From Allobosea sp. (lineage in GTDB: Bacteria > Pseudomonadota > Alphaproteobacteria > Rhizobiales > Kaistiaceae), in contig JAFKFV010000022.1 of the NCBI GenBank assembly GCA_017307955.1, positions 48,035 through 112,034 on the forward strand: a DNA stretch of 64,000 bases, in the 5' to 3' direction. A model generated the notes under the pieces. It saw nothing but the letters and a program-made list of their open reading frames with translations. It ran no database searches and had not been told where the DNA came from. Below are positions 36,480-45,339 of this stretch, in pieces (the stretch's first letter is position 1; every line of letters starts with the position of its first letter). Position numbers and translations under genes: made by a program.

Positions 36480-37211
36480 TCAGCCTCCGAGCGGGTAGCG
36501 GGCATGGGCGAGGTTCAGGTCCTCTTCCTGCGCCGGATCGGGCACTTCCAGCACCTTCTGCACGAAGATGCCGGGCGTCACGACGGTCTCGGGATCGATC
36601 GCCCCCGCCTCGACGACGCGGCGCGCCTGCACGACCGTCTCCGCCGCGGCCATGCACATCAGCGGGTTGAAGTTACGGGCGGCGGCGCGGAAGGTGAGAT
36701 TGCCATGCGTGTCGGCCGTCTCGGCCTTGACCAGAGCGACATCGGCCTTCAGCCAGCGCTCCTGCACATAGGAGCGGCCGTCGAATTCCGCGACCGGCTT
36801 GCCCTTCGCGAGATCGGTGCCGAACGAGGTCGGCGTGTAGAAGGCCGGGATGCCGGCTCCGCCGGCGCGGATGCGTTCGGCGAGCGTTCCCTGCGGCACC
36901 AGCTCGAGCTCGATCTTGCCGCCGAGGTAAAGCTCGGTGAACACGACCGGATCGGCCGAGCGGGGAAAGGAGCAGACGAGCTTCCGCACCATCCCCGCCT
37001 CGATCAGCGCGGCGAGGCCGACATGGCCATTGCCGGCATTGTTGTTGATGACCGTGAGGCCGCCCGGATGACCGGTGGCGCGGTAACGGTCGATCAGCGC
37101 GTGGATCAGCTCGATCGGCGCGCCGGCGCCGCCGAAGCCGCCAATCATGACCGTCATGCCGTCCTCGATGGTCGAAACGGCGTCGGCGAGGCTCGCCACC
37201 CTCTTGTCCAT
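36480..37211 (-). CDS. pcaI: 3-oxoadipate CoA-transferase subunit A
   Basis: A 243-residue alpha subunit with the CoA-transferase glycine motif TVMIGGFGGAGAP and NNNAGNGHVGLAALI. It acts in the cytoplasm with PcaJ on 3-oxoadipate, the product of the maleylacetate reductase encoded at 56412. It starts 140 bases from the divergent IclR regulator gene. The PcaR-like box in that gap suggests induction by a pathway intermediate such as 3-oxoadipate. Confidence 0.94.
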   Translation of the reverse strand: MDKRVASLADAVSTIEDGMTVMIGGFGGAGAPIELIHALIDRYRATGHPGGLTVINNNAGNGHVGLAALIEAGMVRKLVCSFPRSADPVVFTELYLGGKIELELVPQGTLAERIRAGGAGIPAFYTPTSFGTDLAKGKPVAEFDGRSYVQERWLKADVALVKAETADTHGNLTFRAAARNFNPLMCMAAAETVVQARRVVEAGAIDPETVVTPGIFVQKVLEVPDPAQEEDLNLAHARYPLGG

Positions 37212-37303
37212 ACCCGATCCCCGATGCTGCGCCGGCCGGCTGGCCACGCGTTCGTTGGTTCGTCCAGCGATAGGACGGCGCACCGCTTCCGTCCACGCGT
37301 TTT

Positions 37304-37336
37304 GTGCGATATGCTTCACTTGTTCGATTATCGCCC
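37304..37336. promoter_or_regulatory. PcaR-type operator region
   Basis: GTTCGATTATCGCCC (37322-37336) closely matches the PcaR box GTTCGATAATCGCAC as I recall it from Pseudomonas. A half-site in the opposite sense, GTGCGATATGC, begins at 37304. Both lie between pcaI and the IclR gene, 16 bases before the latter's ATG. Confidence 0.6.
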
Positions 37337-37351
37337 AAATGGAGACGCCAG

Positions 37352-38113
37352 ATGGCCGTTGCCGAACGCGACATGATGGGCGGCCTCGCCAAGGGGCTCG
37401 CGGTCATCGAGACCTTCCGGCCGGAGCGGCAGCGCCAGTCGATCAGCGCCGTCGCCGAGGCGTCGGGGCTCGACCGGGCGACGGCGCGGCGCTGCCTGCT
37501 GACGCTTTGGCAGCTCGGCTATGCCGATTATGACGGCAAGTTCTTCACGCTGACGCCGCGGGTGCTGCGGCTCGGCACGGCCTGCCTCGCCACCATGCCG
37601 CTGCCGCAGCTCGTGCAGCCAATGCTCGACGAACTCTCCGAAGAGATCGGCGAGAGCTCGTCGGTCTCGATCCTCGACGGGGCCGAGATCGTCTATGTCG
37701 CCCGCGCAGCGCAGCGGAAGGTGATGTCGATCGCGCTGATGCCCGGTTCCCGCCTGCCGGCCTATTGCACGTCCATGGGCCGCGTGCTGCTCGCCGCGCT
37801 GCCCGAAGACGAGGCGCGCGGCCGGCTCGGCCCTGGCCCCCTGCCGCAGCGCACGCCGCTGACGCTCACCGACCCCGAGGCTGTGATGGCGGCCATCGCG
37901 CTGGTGCGCGCCGAGGGCCATGCCGTCATCGACCAGGAGGTCGAGATGGGCCTCTGCTCGATCGCCGTGCCCCTCCTCTCGGCGCGTCGGGTGACGGTGG
38001 CGGCGGTCAATCTCGGCCTCCCGGCGCGCGGCGAGCCCGTCTCGGCCCTTTGCGCGCGCTACCTGCCGGCGCTGAAGCGGGTGCAGGCGCGCATGCAGGA
38101 GATCCTCCGCTAG
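37352..38113 (+). CDS. pcaR: IclR-family regulator of the beta-ketoadipate pathway (PcaR/PcaU-like)
   Basis: A 253-residue IclR regulator. The winged helix-turn-helix (about 12-70; QSISAVAEASGLDRATARRCLLTL) is followed by the IclR effector domain with SVSILDGAEIVYVARA and VIDQEVEMGLCSIAVPL. It is divergent from pcaIJF and preceded by a PcaR-like box, which supports the assignment to the PcaR/PcaU subgroup. The ATG at 37352 has TGGAGACG upstream. It probably activates pcaIJF with 3-oxoadipate and represses itself. Confidence 0.88.
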   Translation: MAVAERDMMGGLAKGLAVIETFRPERQRQSISAVAEASGLDRATARRCLLTLWQLGYADYDGKFFTLTPRVLRLGTACLATMPLPQLVQPMLDELSEEIGESSSVSILDGAEIVYVARAAQRKVMSIALMPGSRLPAYCTSMGRVLLAALPEDEARGRLGPGPLPQRTPLTLTDPEAVMAAIALVRAEGHAVIDQEVEMGLCSIAVPLLSARRVTVAAVNLGLPARGEPVSALCARYLPALKRVQARMQEILR

Positions 38114-38125
38114 ATCTCGCGCTGA

Positions 38126-39754
38126 TCAGCCCCGCCCGGCGGCGATCAGCAGTTCGGCCGCGCGCTCGCCGATCATGACCGCGGCGGCGTGCGTATTGCC
38201 CGAGACGATGGTCGGCATGATCGAGCAATCGGCGACCCGTAGACCGCCGATCCCGCGCACCTTGAGCTTCGGATCGACGACGGCGTCGGCATCGCTGCCC
38301 ATGCGCGCCGTGCCGACCGGATGGAAGATGGTGGTGCCGATGGCGCCAGCGAGTTCCGCCAGCGCGGCGTCGCTCTCGTCGCCCGGCCCGGGCTTGACCT
38401 CGACCGGCCGATAGCGCGCCATGGTCTCGGTCGCCATCAGGCGGCGCGCATGGCGGATGCTCTCGGCCGCGACCTTCCGGTCTTCCTCGGTCGCGAGATA
38501 ATTCGGCTGGATCGCCGGCGCCATTGCCGCGTCCGGCGCTTTCGCATGCGTCGCGCCGCGGCTCGTCGGGCGCAGATTGCAGACCGAGACGGTGAGCGCC
38601 GGCGTCCTGTGCAGCGGCTGGCCGAAGGCGTCGAGCGACAGCGGCTGCACGTGATATTCGATATTGGCGCGGTTATGCTCCGGCCCGCTGCGCGTGAAGA
38701 TGCCGAGCTGGCTCGGCGCCATCGCCATCGGGCCGCTCTGCGTCAGCGCATATTGCAACGCGATCCCGGCCTTGCCCCAGGGCGTCGCCGCCCGGTCGTT
38801 CAGCGTCCGCGCACCGGTCACGGCAAAGATGGTGCGAAGCTGCAGATGGTCCTGCAGGTTCTCGCCGACGCCCGGAAGCGCGTGGAGCGGGTCGACGCCG
38901 ATTCGCTTCAGATGCGCCGGATCGCCGATGCCGGAGAGTTCCATCAGCTGCGGCGAGCCGATCGCGCCGGCGGCGAGGATCACCTCCTGCCGCGCCGTGG
39001 CCCTGAAGGCGCTTCCACCGCGGGTGAACAGGATGCCTTTGGCGCGCTGCCCCTCGAAGGTCAACCGGCGGACATGGCACTCGGTGAGAACGACGAGGTT
39101 CGGCCGCCGCCGCGCCGGATCGAGGAAGGCCTTGCGGGCGTTCCAGCGGATGCCGCGCTTCTGGTTGACGGGGAAATAGCCGACGCCCTCATTGTCGCCG
39201 GCGTTGAAATCGGCGCTGGCGGGAATGCCCATCTCGATCGCCGCGCGCGCCACCTCGTCGAGGATCGGCCAGCGGAGCCGCTGCTGCTCGACGCGCAACT
39301 CGCCTTCGGTGCCATGCGTCGCGTCGGCCGCGCCGAAATGATGCTCCGAGCGGCGGAAGAGCGGCAGCACCTCGTCCCAGCCCCAGCCGGGATTGCCGAG
39401 CGCGCGCCAGCCGTCATAGTCAGCCGCCTGGCCGCGCATATAGATCATGCCGTTGATCGACGAGCAGCCGCCGAGCACCTTGCCGCGTGGATAAAGCAGG
39501 CTGCGGCCATTGAGGCCCGGCACCGGCTCCGTCTTGAAGCCCCAGTCGAGGCGGGGATTGCCGATCGCGAACAGATAGCCGACCGGGATATGCACCCAGG
39601 GATGATTGTCGCCCTTGCCCGCCTCGACGAGCAGCACCCGGCGCGCCGGATCGGCCGAAAGGCGGTTGGCGATGACGCAGCCCGCCGAGCCGGCGCCGAC
39701 GACGATGACGTCGAACGTACCGAAATCGGCCGCTCCGCCGGAAGCATCGGTCAT
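38126..39754 (-). CDS. GMC-family FAD oxidoreductase
   Basis: A 542-residue glucose-methanol-choline oxidoreductase. The FAD-binding motif GAGSAG is at 20-25, and GMC signatures GGCSSINGMIYMRG and AAGAIGSPQLMELSGIG follow. The C-terminal active-site histidines are in IFHPVGTARMG and SGNTHAAAVMIGE. It oxidises an alcohol, probably an aromatic or aliphatic side chain given its position, but the substrate is unknown. It is the last gene of the long aromatic array, nine bases after the flavin reductase. Confidence 0.92.
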   Translation of the reverse strand: MTDASGGAADFGTFDVIVVGAGSAGCVIANRLSADPARRVLLVEAGKGDNHPWVHIPVGYLFAIGNPRLDWGFKTEPVPGLNGRSLLYPRGKVLGGCSSINGMIYMRGQAADYDGWRALGNPGWGWDEVLPLFRRSEHHFGAADATHGTEGELRVEQQRLRWPILDEVARAAIEMGIPASADFNAGDNEGVGYFPVNQKRGIRWNARKAFLDPARRRPNLVVLTECHVRRLTFEGQRAKGILFTRGGSAFRATARQEVILAAGAIGSPQLMELSGIGDPAHLKRIGVDPLHALPGVGENLQDHLQLRTIFAVTGARTLNDRAATPWGKAGIALQYALTQSGPMAMAPSQLGIFTRSGPEHNRANIEYHVQPLSLDAFGQPLHRTPALTVSVCNLRPTSRGATHAKAPDAAMAPAIQPNYLATEEDRKVAAESIRHARRLMATETMARYRPVEVKPGPGDESDAALAELAGAIGTTIFHPVGTARMGSDADAVVDPKLKVRGIGGLRVADCSIMPTIVSGNTHAAAVMIGERAAELLIAAGRG

Positions 39755-39763
39755 GCGGGGTGC

Positions 39764-40312
39764 TCAGACGAAATGCGAGGAATCGAACAGCGAGATCGCG
39801 CCTTCCAGCTCCTTGTGGAGGCGGTGCCAGCGGCGGTCGAGATAGACCAGCGAGTGATGCTCGGGCGGATCGTCGCCGCCCCTCACCTCGCCTTCCAGCA
39901 ATTCGGCGGCGACCAGCGTCGCGCCATCGATGGGCAAGAGGCCGAGCTTCTTGGCGCGGAACCAGGTCGAGACGCGGGTATAGCGCGGCTCGCCCGTCGG
40001 CAGCCGCTCCCAGGCGATGCCGGGGCCGAAGCGTTCGGCGCCGCTCGTCGCGCAGAGCTGGGCCAGTTCGATATCGGCAAAGCGCAGGAGATGGATGATC
40101 ATCGTCTCGGCCTTCAGCAGCGGCGCCGAGGAGGCCGAACGGGTCGAAAGCGAGAAGGCGACGACGGGCGGCGCTGCGCTGACAGAGATCAGCGACGAGA
40201 CCGTCATCGCCACCGGCCGGTCGCCCGGATCGGCGGTGATCACGGCGACGCCGGCCGGATGGCGGCGAAAGGCCTCGCGGAAGGCGTCGGTCATCGGGTT
40301 CGGCTGGCTCAT
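39764..40312 (-). CDS. Flavin reductase of a two-component monooxygenase
   Basis: A 182-residue flavin reductase-like FMN-binding protein supplying reduced flavin. The signature PAGVAVITAD and TVSSLISVSAAPPVVAFSL is clear. It directly follows the acyl-CoA dehydrogenase-like oxygenase (58-base gap), a pairing seen in two-component FADH2-dependent hydroxylases such as the resorcinol hydroxylase GraA/GraD. An AAGGAA site precedes the ATG. Confidence 0.9.
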   Translation of the reverse strand: MSQPNPMTDAFREAFRRHPAGVAVITADPGDRPVAMTVSSLISVSAAPPVVAFSLSTRSASSAPLLKAETMIIHLLRFADIELAQLCATSGAERFGPGIAWERLPTGEPRYTRVSTWFRAKKLGLLPIDGATLVAAELLEGEVRGGDDPPEHHSLVYLDRRWHRLHKELEGAISLFDSSHFV

Positions 40313-40370
40313 CGCATGTTCCTTCGGGGGAAGGCGGACCGGACGGCGGGGCGCCGCCCGGCCCTTTCGC

Positions 40371-41591
40371 TCACTTCTTTTCGATCAGGTCGTAGAACTG
40401 CCAGACGCGGTTCGTCCACTGGCCGCCGATATTGCGGCCGGCCGAGGTGACGATCGACGGCGCGATGGTGAAGTGGTTGGCCGCCACCATCATCTCGCGG
40501 AACGTGCGCTGGATCACGCCCGCCCGAAGGCCGGCGCCGCCCGAAGCGCGGTAGGCGAAGTTGCAGATGTCGACGCCCGCCTCGTGGATCTCGGACTTGG
40601 CGAGATGGACGAGGCTGATCTGCTGGGTCGTGACGGCGCTGCCGGCCTCGACGGTCGCCTCGATATCGCGCCAGGTCTCGAAGACGAAGGCGCGCGCCGC
40701 CCGGTAGCGGGCCTCGGCACGGCCATAGTCGTACCAGAACTTCTCGCTCTCGCCGAGGAGGCCGGCGCGGCCGGACTTCGAGCGCGCGAATTTCGCGATC
40801 TCGTCCAGCATGCGGCGCCCCGTTCCGAGCGCCCAGCCGGTATGGCCGATGGCGGCGAGGCCGACGACGCCGAGCGAGAACAGCTCCTTGAGGCGCTGCG
40901 GCGGCGCGGTCAGGATCGGGAAGACGAGGTCTTCGGCGATGAAGACATCTTCCGCCGCATAGTCGATCGAGCCGGTGCCGCCGAGGCCGAGCACGTCCCA
41001 GTTGCCGAGCTGCACATGCTCGCCGATCGGCGCATGGGCGCACATGACGATGACATTGCCGTTCTCGTCCTTGGCCGGCTTGCCCGTGCCGTCATCGACG
41101 AAGCAGGCGCTGTGCGAATAGGTGGCGTGGCTGAAGCCGCTGCCATAGCTCCACTTGCCGGTCAGGCGATAGCCGCCCTCGACCTTCTTCAGCATGCCGA
41201 GCGGCGCGCCCTGGCCGGAGAAGCGGTTGTCGGTGCCCGGCCCGAACAGGCGCTCGACGGCGCTGTCGGGCAGGAAGGCGGCCGACATGGCGCCGATGCA
41301 GCAATGCACCATCGACACCCATCCGGCCGAGCCGGAATGCCATGTGACAGCGGAGAGCAGCTCCAGCACCTGCGTCGGCGGCAGCTGGGCGCCGCCGAGC
41401 GCCTCGGTCGCCAGCAGATGCGAGAAGCGCAGCGGCTTCAGCGCCTCGAAGCTCTCTTCCGTCAGCTCGCCCTTCTCCTCGTCGGCGGCGGCGTTCTTCT
41501 CGAGGATCGGCCCGATCTCCTCGATCTTCGTGAGAAGCTCGCGGTAATCGACCTGCGAGCCCCAATATCCGTGCCTGATCGGCTTGTTCAT
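40371..41591 (-). CDS. Acyl-CoA dehydrogenase-fold flavin monooxygenase, resorcinol hydroxylase-like
   Basis: A 406-residue group D flavin monooxygenase oxygenase component, with the acyl-CoA dehydrogenase fold used by HsaA, HpaB-type and GraA enzymes. Markers are SAVTWHSGSAGWVSMV near the N-terminus, GKWSYGSGFSHA, and a C-terminal type 2 domain with AYRASGGAGLRAGVIQRTFREM. It would hydroxylate a phenolic ring with FADH2 from the adjacent flavin reductase. In this locus the likely reaction is resorcinol to hydroxyquinol, inferred from context. The ribosome site is strong (AAGGAGGAGG). Confidence 0.82.
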   Translation of the reverse strand: MNKPIRHGYWGSQVDYRELLTKIEEIGPILEKNAAADEEKGELTEESFEALKPLRFSHLLATEALGGAQLPPTQVLELLSAVTWHSGSAGWVSMVHCCIGAMSAAFLPDSAVERLFGPGTDNRFSGQGAPLGMLKKVEGGYRLTGKWSYGSGFSHATYSHSACFVDDGTGKPAKDENGNVIVMCAHAPIGEHVQLGNWDVLGLGGTGSIDYAAEDVFIAEDLVFPILTAPPQRLKELFSLGVVGLAAIGHTGWALGTGRRMLDEIAKFARSKSGRAGLLGESEKFWYDYGRAEARYRAARAFVFETWRDIEATVEAGSAVTTQQISLVHLAKSEIHEAGVDICNFAYRASGGAGLRAGVIQRTFREMMVAANHFTIAPSIVTSAGRNIGGQWTNRVWQFYDLIEKK

Positions 41592-41622
41592 GTCCTGTCC
41601 TCCTCCTTCGATGGGTCAGCGG

Positions 41623-42408
41623 TCAGCCGGCGAGGAAATCGCCGATCTTTCCGAGCGTTTCGGGTTTCTCCTGCATGACGAAATGGCCGGCATCCTCGAC
41701 GATCATCAGCTCCGCGTCGGGCAGCGCCTCGACGAAGAGCGGCGCCTGGCTCGCCGGTAGCAGCCTGTCCTCAGCCCCCCAGACGACGAGCGCCGGATTG
41801 GTGATCCGGGCGAGGAAGCGGCGGAGATTGGGATGGCCCATGCCGAAAGGCGCCAGGAGGCGGCCGAGAGTCTCGCCCTCGCGGGCGCGGTCGGCGCCGA
41901 AGCGCTCGGCGAAGACGATGTCGGTGCCATCCGGGAAGTAGCGCAGCGCCACCGTCACGTCATGGGCGAGATAGCCCGGCAGGTCCTGCGGCGCGAGCGC
42001 GCCGAGATTGGTCGCGGGATGCTCCGGATCGTTGAGACCGGCCGGCGCGACCAGCACAACCTTGTCGAACTTCTCGCGGGCGAGCGCCGCGAGTTCCACC
42101 GCCATCCAGCCGCCCATGGAGAAGCCCATGAGATGCGGCGTCTCGGCGAGGTCGAGCGCGTCTAGAAGGTTCAGGTAGTGCAGCACCATGTCGGCCATGC
42201 CGGTGATGTGCGGCGCCTCGCCCGAGAAGCCGAAGCCGGGATGGCTCGGTGCCAGGACGCGGAAGCGGTCGGCGAGGCCTTCGGCGAAGTCGAAGCCCTC
42301 CAGCGTCGCGGCGCCGTGCAGGAACAGCACCGGCTTGCCGCTGCCGATCGCCTTCACCACCGTCCTGACACCGCCGATGTCGAATTCGAGCGTCTCGAAA
42401 GCCGCCAT
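41623..42408 (-). CDS. Alpha/beta hydrolase
   Basis: A 261-residue alpha/beta hydrolase with oxyanion motif LFLHGAA, nucleophile Ser97 in GFSMGG, Asp214 in GAEDRLLP and His242 in DAGHFV. The fold and context resemble 3-oxoadipate enol-lactonases and meta-cleavage hydrolases, but the substrate is not decided by sequence. It lies between the Zn-dependent dehydrogenase and the flavin monooxygenase genes, with a strong GAGGAGGAA site. Confidence 0.88.
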   Translation of the reverse strand: MAAFETLEFDIGGVRTVVKAIGSGKPVLFLHGAATLEGFDFAEGLADRFRVLAPSHPGFGFSGEAPHITGMADMVLHYLNLLDALDLAETPHLMGFSMGGWMAVELAALAREKFDKVVLVAPAGLNDPEHPATNLGALAPQDLPGYLAHDVTVALRYFPDGTDIVFAERFGADRAREGETLGRLLAPFGMGHPNLRRFLARITNPALVVWGAEDRLLPASQAPLFVEALPDAELMIVEDAGHFVMQEKPETLGKIGDFLAG

Positions 42409-42420
42409 GGATGTTCCTCC

Positions 42421-43437
42421 TCAAACCTGTTCCGGCTGGATCAGCACCTTGCATTGCGTGGTGCGACGACGAAGTCCTTCGAAGACCTGCGGCACGGGCG
42501 ACAGGTCGATGCGGTCGGTGATCAGCGCCTGCGGCGCGAATGGGCCGCCGGCCAGCGCATCGAGCGCCGGGCCGAACTCGTTCCGCTGATGAAAGAAGAC
42601 GGAGAAGAGCAGGCTGATCTCCTTGGAGAGCGCCTGGAACGGGTCCCAGTCGTCGCCGCCGACGCAGAGCCCGACGCCGACCACGGTCCCCTGCAGCCGC
42701 ACCGCCTTCACCGCCGCCTCGATCAGACCGCGCTTGCCAACGCATTCGAAGACGATGTCCGGCGCGCCGCCGCCAAGATCGGCGAGCCGTTCGGCCAGCT
42801 TGCCATCCGAAAGCGTGAAGCCGGTCGCGCCGAGCGCCAGTGCCCGCTCCTTCTGGTGCTCGTGGATATCGGCCACGACGACATGGCGGGCGCCGAAGCG
42901 GCGCGCCCAGAAGGCGACGAGAAGCCCGATGGGTCCCGCGCCGATGATGGCGACGCTGTCGCCCGCCTTCATGCCGGAACGGATCACGCAATGGAGTGCC
43001 ACCGAAAGCGGCTCGGCGAGCGCGCCGTCCTCGAGCGCCACCGCGTCCGGCAGCTTCTGGCACTGGCGGGCGGCGACGGCGACATATTCGGCATAGCCGC
43101 CGCCGATCAGCACCATCTCGGCGCATCGGGCCGGATCGCCGCGCCGGCAGGCCGCGCAATGGCCGCAGCCGCGCATCGGCACCACCGCGACGCGGTCGCC
43201 GATGGCGAGGTCGGTGACGGCGGAGCCGCGCGCCACCACCTCGCCGGCGAATTCATGGCCGAGCACGAAGCCGGGCGTGATGCCGAAGGCGGCGGGATCC
43301 TCGGTGATGTGCAGATCGCTGCCGCAGATGCCGCAGGCGGCGACGCGCAGCACCACCTCGTCCGCCTCCGGGGTCGGTTCGGGCATGGTGCCGATGCGGA
43401 GCGGGCTGCCGACGGCGTCGAAGATGGCGACTCTCAT
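42421..43437 (-). CDS. Zinc-binding alcohol dehydrogenase family protein
   Basis: A 338-residue medium-chain dehydrogenase. Catalytic zinc ligands are Cys38 (CGICGSDLH), His61 and Glu62 (GHEFAGEV). Structural zinc ligands are Cys91, Cys94, Cys97 and Cys105. The NAD-binding motif is GAGPIGLLVA. It resembles 2,3-butanediol or sorbitol dehydrogenases. Within the aromatic array it may oxidise an alcohol intermediate. The ATG at 43437 fits the conserved N-terminus MRVAIFD. Confidence 0.9.
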   Translation of the reverse strand: MRVAIFDAVGSPLRIGTMPEPTPEADEVVLRVAACGICGSDLHITEDPAAFGITPGFVLGHEFAGEVVARGSAVTDLAIGDRVAVVPMRGCGHCAACRRGDPARCAEMVLIGGGYAEYVAVAARQCQKLPDAVALEDGALAEPLSVALHCVIRSGMKAGDSVAIIGAGPIGLLVAFWARRFGARHVVVADIHEHQKERALALGATGFTLSDGKLAERLADLGGGAPDIVFECVGKRGLIEAAVKAVRLQGTVVGVGLCVGGDDWDPFQALSKEISLLFSVFFHQRNEFGPALDALAGGPFAPQALITDRIDLSPVPQVFEGLRRRTTQCKVLIQPEQV

Positions 43438-43447
43438 GGCGGTCCCC

Positions 43448-44485
43448 TCAGCGGTTCGGATCGACGAGGAAGCGGCGGAAGGGGAACCACGGCGCGTCGA
43501 AGCGGCGCGAGAGAAGGCCCCAGATGCCGGTGCGGGCATAGAGCGCGACCAGCAGCGTCATCAGCCCGAGCACGACGAAATAGGTCGCGCCATATTCGCC
43601 GAACCAGCGATCGGCGATGAAGAAGATCAGCGAGCCGATCAGGACGCCCTCGATCGAGCCGATGCCGCCGATCATGACGATGAAGATCGCGACATTGGCC
43701 CACATCGGATCGAAGGCCGATGGCGGGTTGATGCGCAGCTGCGCCATGAAATAGACCGCGCCGGCAAGGCCGCAGCCGACCGCGGCGGCGACATAGACGA
43801 GGAAGCGCAGCCGCGAGACGTCGACGCCCTGGCTTGCGGCCGCGACCGGGTTGTCGCGCATGGCGATGAGGGCGAGGCCGAAGCGCGAGCGGAGCAGCCA
43901 GTAGCTGCCGCCGAGCGTCACGAGCAGCATGAAGGCGCAGAGCAGCGACATCGCGACATTGCGCTCGAAGGCGGAATACTGGCTCATGACGCGCAGCGAC
44001 ATGCCGGCGCCGGAATTGACCAGCGGCAGGTTGGATGCGACAAGCCGGAAGACCTCGGCGACGACCCAGGTGCCGATCGAGAAATACGGCCCGTCGAGGC
44101 GGTGCAGCAGGAAATAGAGCGGCACCGCCAGCACCGCCGGCACGATCAGCGAGAGCAGCACGGCGAGGAACGGGTTGATGCCGAATGTTTGCGCCAGCAC
44201 GAACAGCGCGTAGCCGGCCGCGCCCATGAAGGCCTGCTGGCCGACCGAGACGAGGCCGGCATAGCCCGCGAGCAGGTTCCACATCTGCGCGACGGCGATG
44301 TAGCAGCAGAGCTCCAGGATCATGCGGATGGTGCCGGTCGAGGCCCACCACGGCATCACCGCGACGGCGACGAGCGCGACGATCGCCAGCGTCATGGCGA
44401 TGCGGCCCGAATTGGTCTGCCGGCGAACGGTGACGGCGGGTGCCGGAATGGCGGTGGCGGCGTCGGAGATCGCTGTCATTGTCAT
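43448..44485 (-). CDS. livM: Branched-chain/aromatic ABC transporter permease LivM (module 2)
   Basis: A 345-residue LivM permease with 8-10 helices and the family signature LLAGYAGLVSVGQQAFMGAAGYA, plus GGIGSIEGVLIGS near the C-terminus. The ATG at 44485 overlaps the livH stop by four bases (ATGA). It belongs to the second of two LIV-type importers in the array. The substrate is probably an aromatic acid or phenol rather than an amino acid, inferred from the catabolic neighbours. Confidence 0.93.
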   Translation of the reverse strand: MTMTAISDAATAIPAPAVTVRRQTNSGRIAMTLAIVALVAVAVMPWWASTGTIRMILELCCYIAVAQMWNLLAGYAGLVSVGQQAFMGAAGYALFVLAQTFGINPFLAVLLSLIVPAVLAVPLYFLLHRLDGPYFSIGTWVVAEVFRLVASNLPLVNSGAGMSLRVMSQYSAFERNVAMSLLCAFMLLVTLGGSYWLLRSRFGLALIAMRDNPVAAASQGVDVSRLRFLVYVAAAVGCGLAGAVYFMAQLRINPPSAFDPMWANVAIFIVMIGGIGSIEGVLIGSLIFFIADRWFGEYGATYFVVLGLMTLLVALYARTGIWGLLSRRFDAPWFPFRRFLVDPNR

Positions 44486-45339
44486 GCCTTTCCGAACAGG
44501 CCCTGCGGGCGGGTCGCCAGCACGATCAGGAAGACGAGATGGCCGGCGAGCACGCCGAAGCCGGGATCGATGCGGAAGCCGATGCCCTGCGAGATGCCGA
44601 GCACCATCGAGCCGATGAAGGCGCCCCAGACCGAGCCCATGCCGCCGATGATCACCGCCTCGAAGGCATAGATGAGCTGGGCGGCGCCATCGGCCGGCGC
44701 GACGGTCGAGCGAAGCGACTGGAACACCGCCGCGAAACCGAGAATGCCGACCGCGACCGCCGTCGCGAGCGCATAGACGGCGCGCGGATTGATGCCGGTC
44801 ATCGCCGCCGCCTCGACATCGGCGGCGGCCGCCCGGAGCGCGCGGCCGAAGCGGGTCTTCTTCAGCATGAGGTCGAGCCCCCAGGTGAGGGCAATGGCCA
44901 CCACCAGCACGATGACGGGCAGGAGGCCGATATAGATGCCGCCGATATCGACCGAGCGGCTCTCGATGCCGCCGCCCGGCAGCGAGCGGCTGTTCGCCGA
45001 CCAGATCTGCAGCATGAGGTTCTGCAGCGCGATCGAGAGGCCGAAGGTGGCGATCAGCGAGGGCAGCGGATCGCTGCCGACCACCTTGTTCAGCACCGCC
45101 TTCTGCAAGAGCCAGCCCATGAAGAGGCCGAGCGGCACCAGGATCGCCAGAACGGCGAGCGGCCCGAGCCCCCATGCGGTCGCCATCGAGATGCCGATCA
45201 GCGACAGCAGGATGACGAGATCACCATGGCTGATATTGACGATCCGCATCACGCCGAACATCAGCGCCATGCCGAGCGCGTATTGCGCATACATCCCGCC
45301 GAGCAGGATGCCCTGCACCAATGCGTCAAACCACTGCAT
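44482..45339 (-). CDS. livH: Branched-chain/aromatic ABC transporter permease LivH (module 2)
   Basis: A 285-residue LivH permease with the signature GMYAQYALGMALMFGVMRIVNISHGD and C-terminal AFEAVIIGGMGSVWGAF. The start lies 14 bases inside the livF gene, so the two are coupled. It pairs with LivM to form the membrane channel. Confidence 0.93.
   Translation of the reverse strand: MQWFDALVQGILLGGMYAQYALGMALMFGVMRIVNISHGDLVILLSLIGISMATAWGLGPLAVLAILVPLGLFMGWLLQKAVLNKVVGSDPLPSLIATFGLSIALQNLMLQIWSANSRSLPGGGIESRSVDIGGIYIGLLPVIVLVVAIALTWGLDLMLKKTRFGRALRAAAADVEAAAMTGINPRAVYALATAVAVGILGFAAVFQSLRSTVAPADGAAQLIYAFEAVIIGGMGSVWGAFIGSMVLGISQGIGFRIDPGFGVLAGHLVFLIVLATRPQGLFGKA

Noticed and set aside
43448..45175. 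A 575-residue LivM with a long N-terminal extension
   Set aside because: The extension is the livH gene in a shifted frame; the ATG at 44485 overlaps the livH stop by ATGA.
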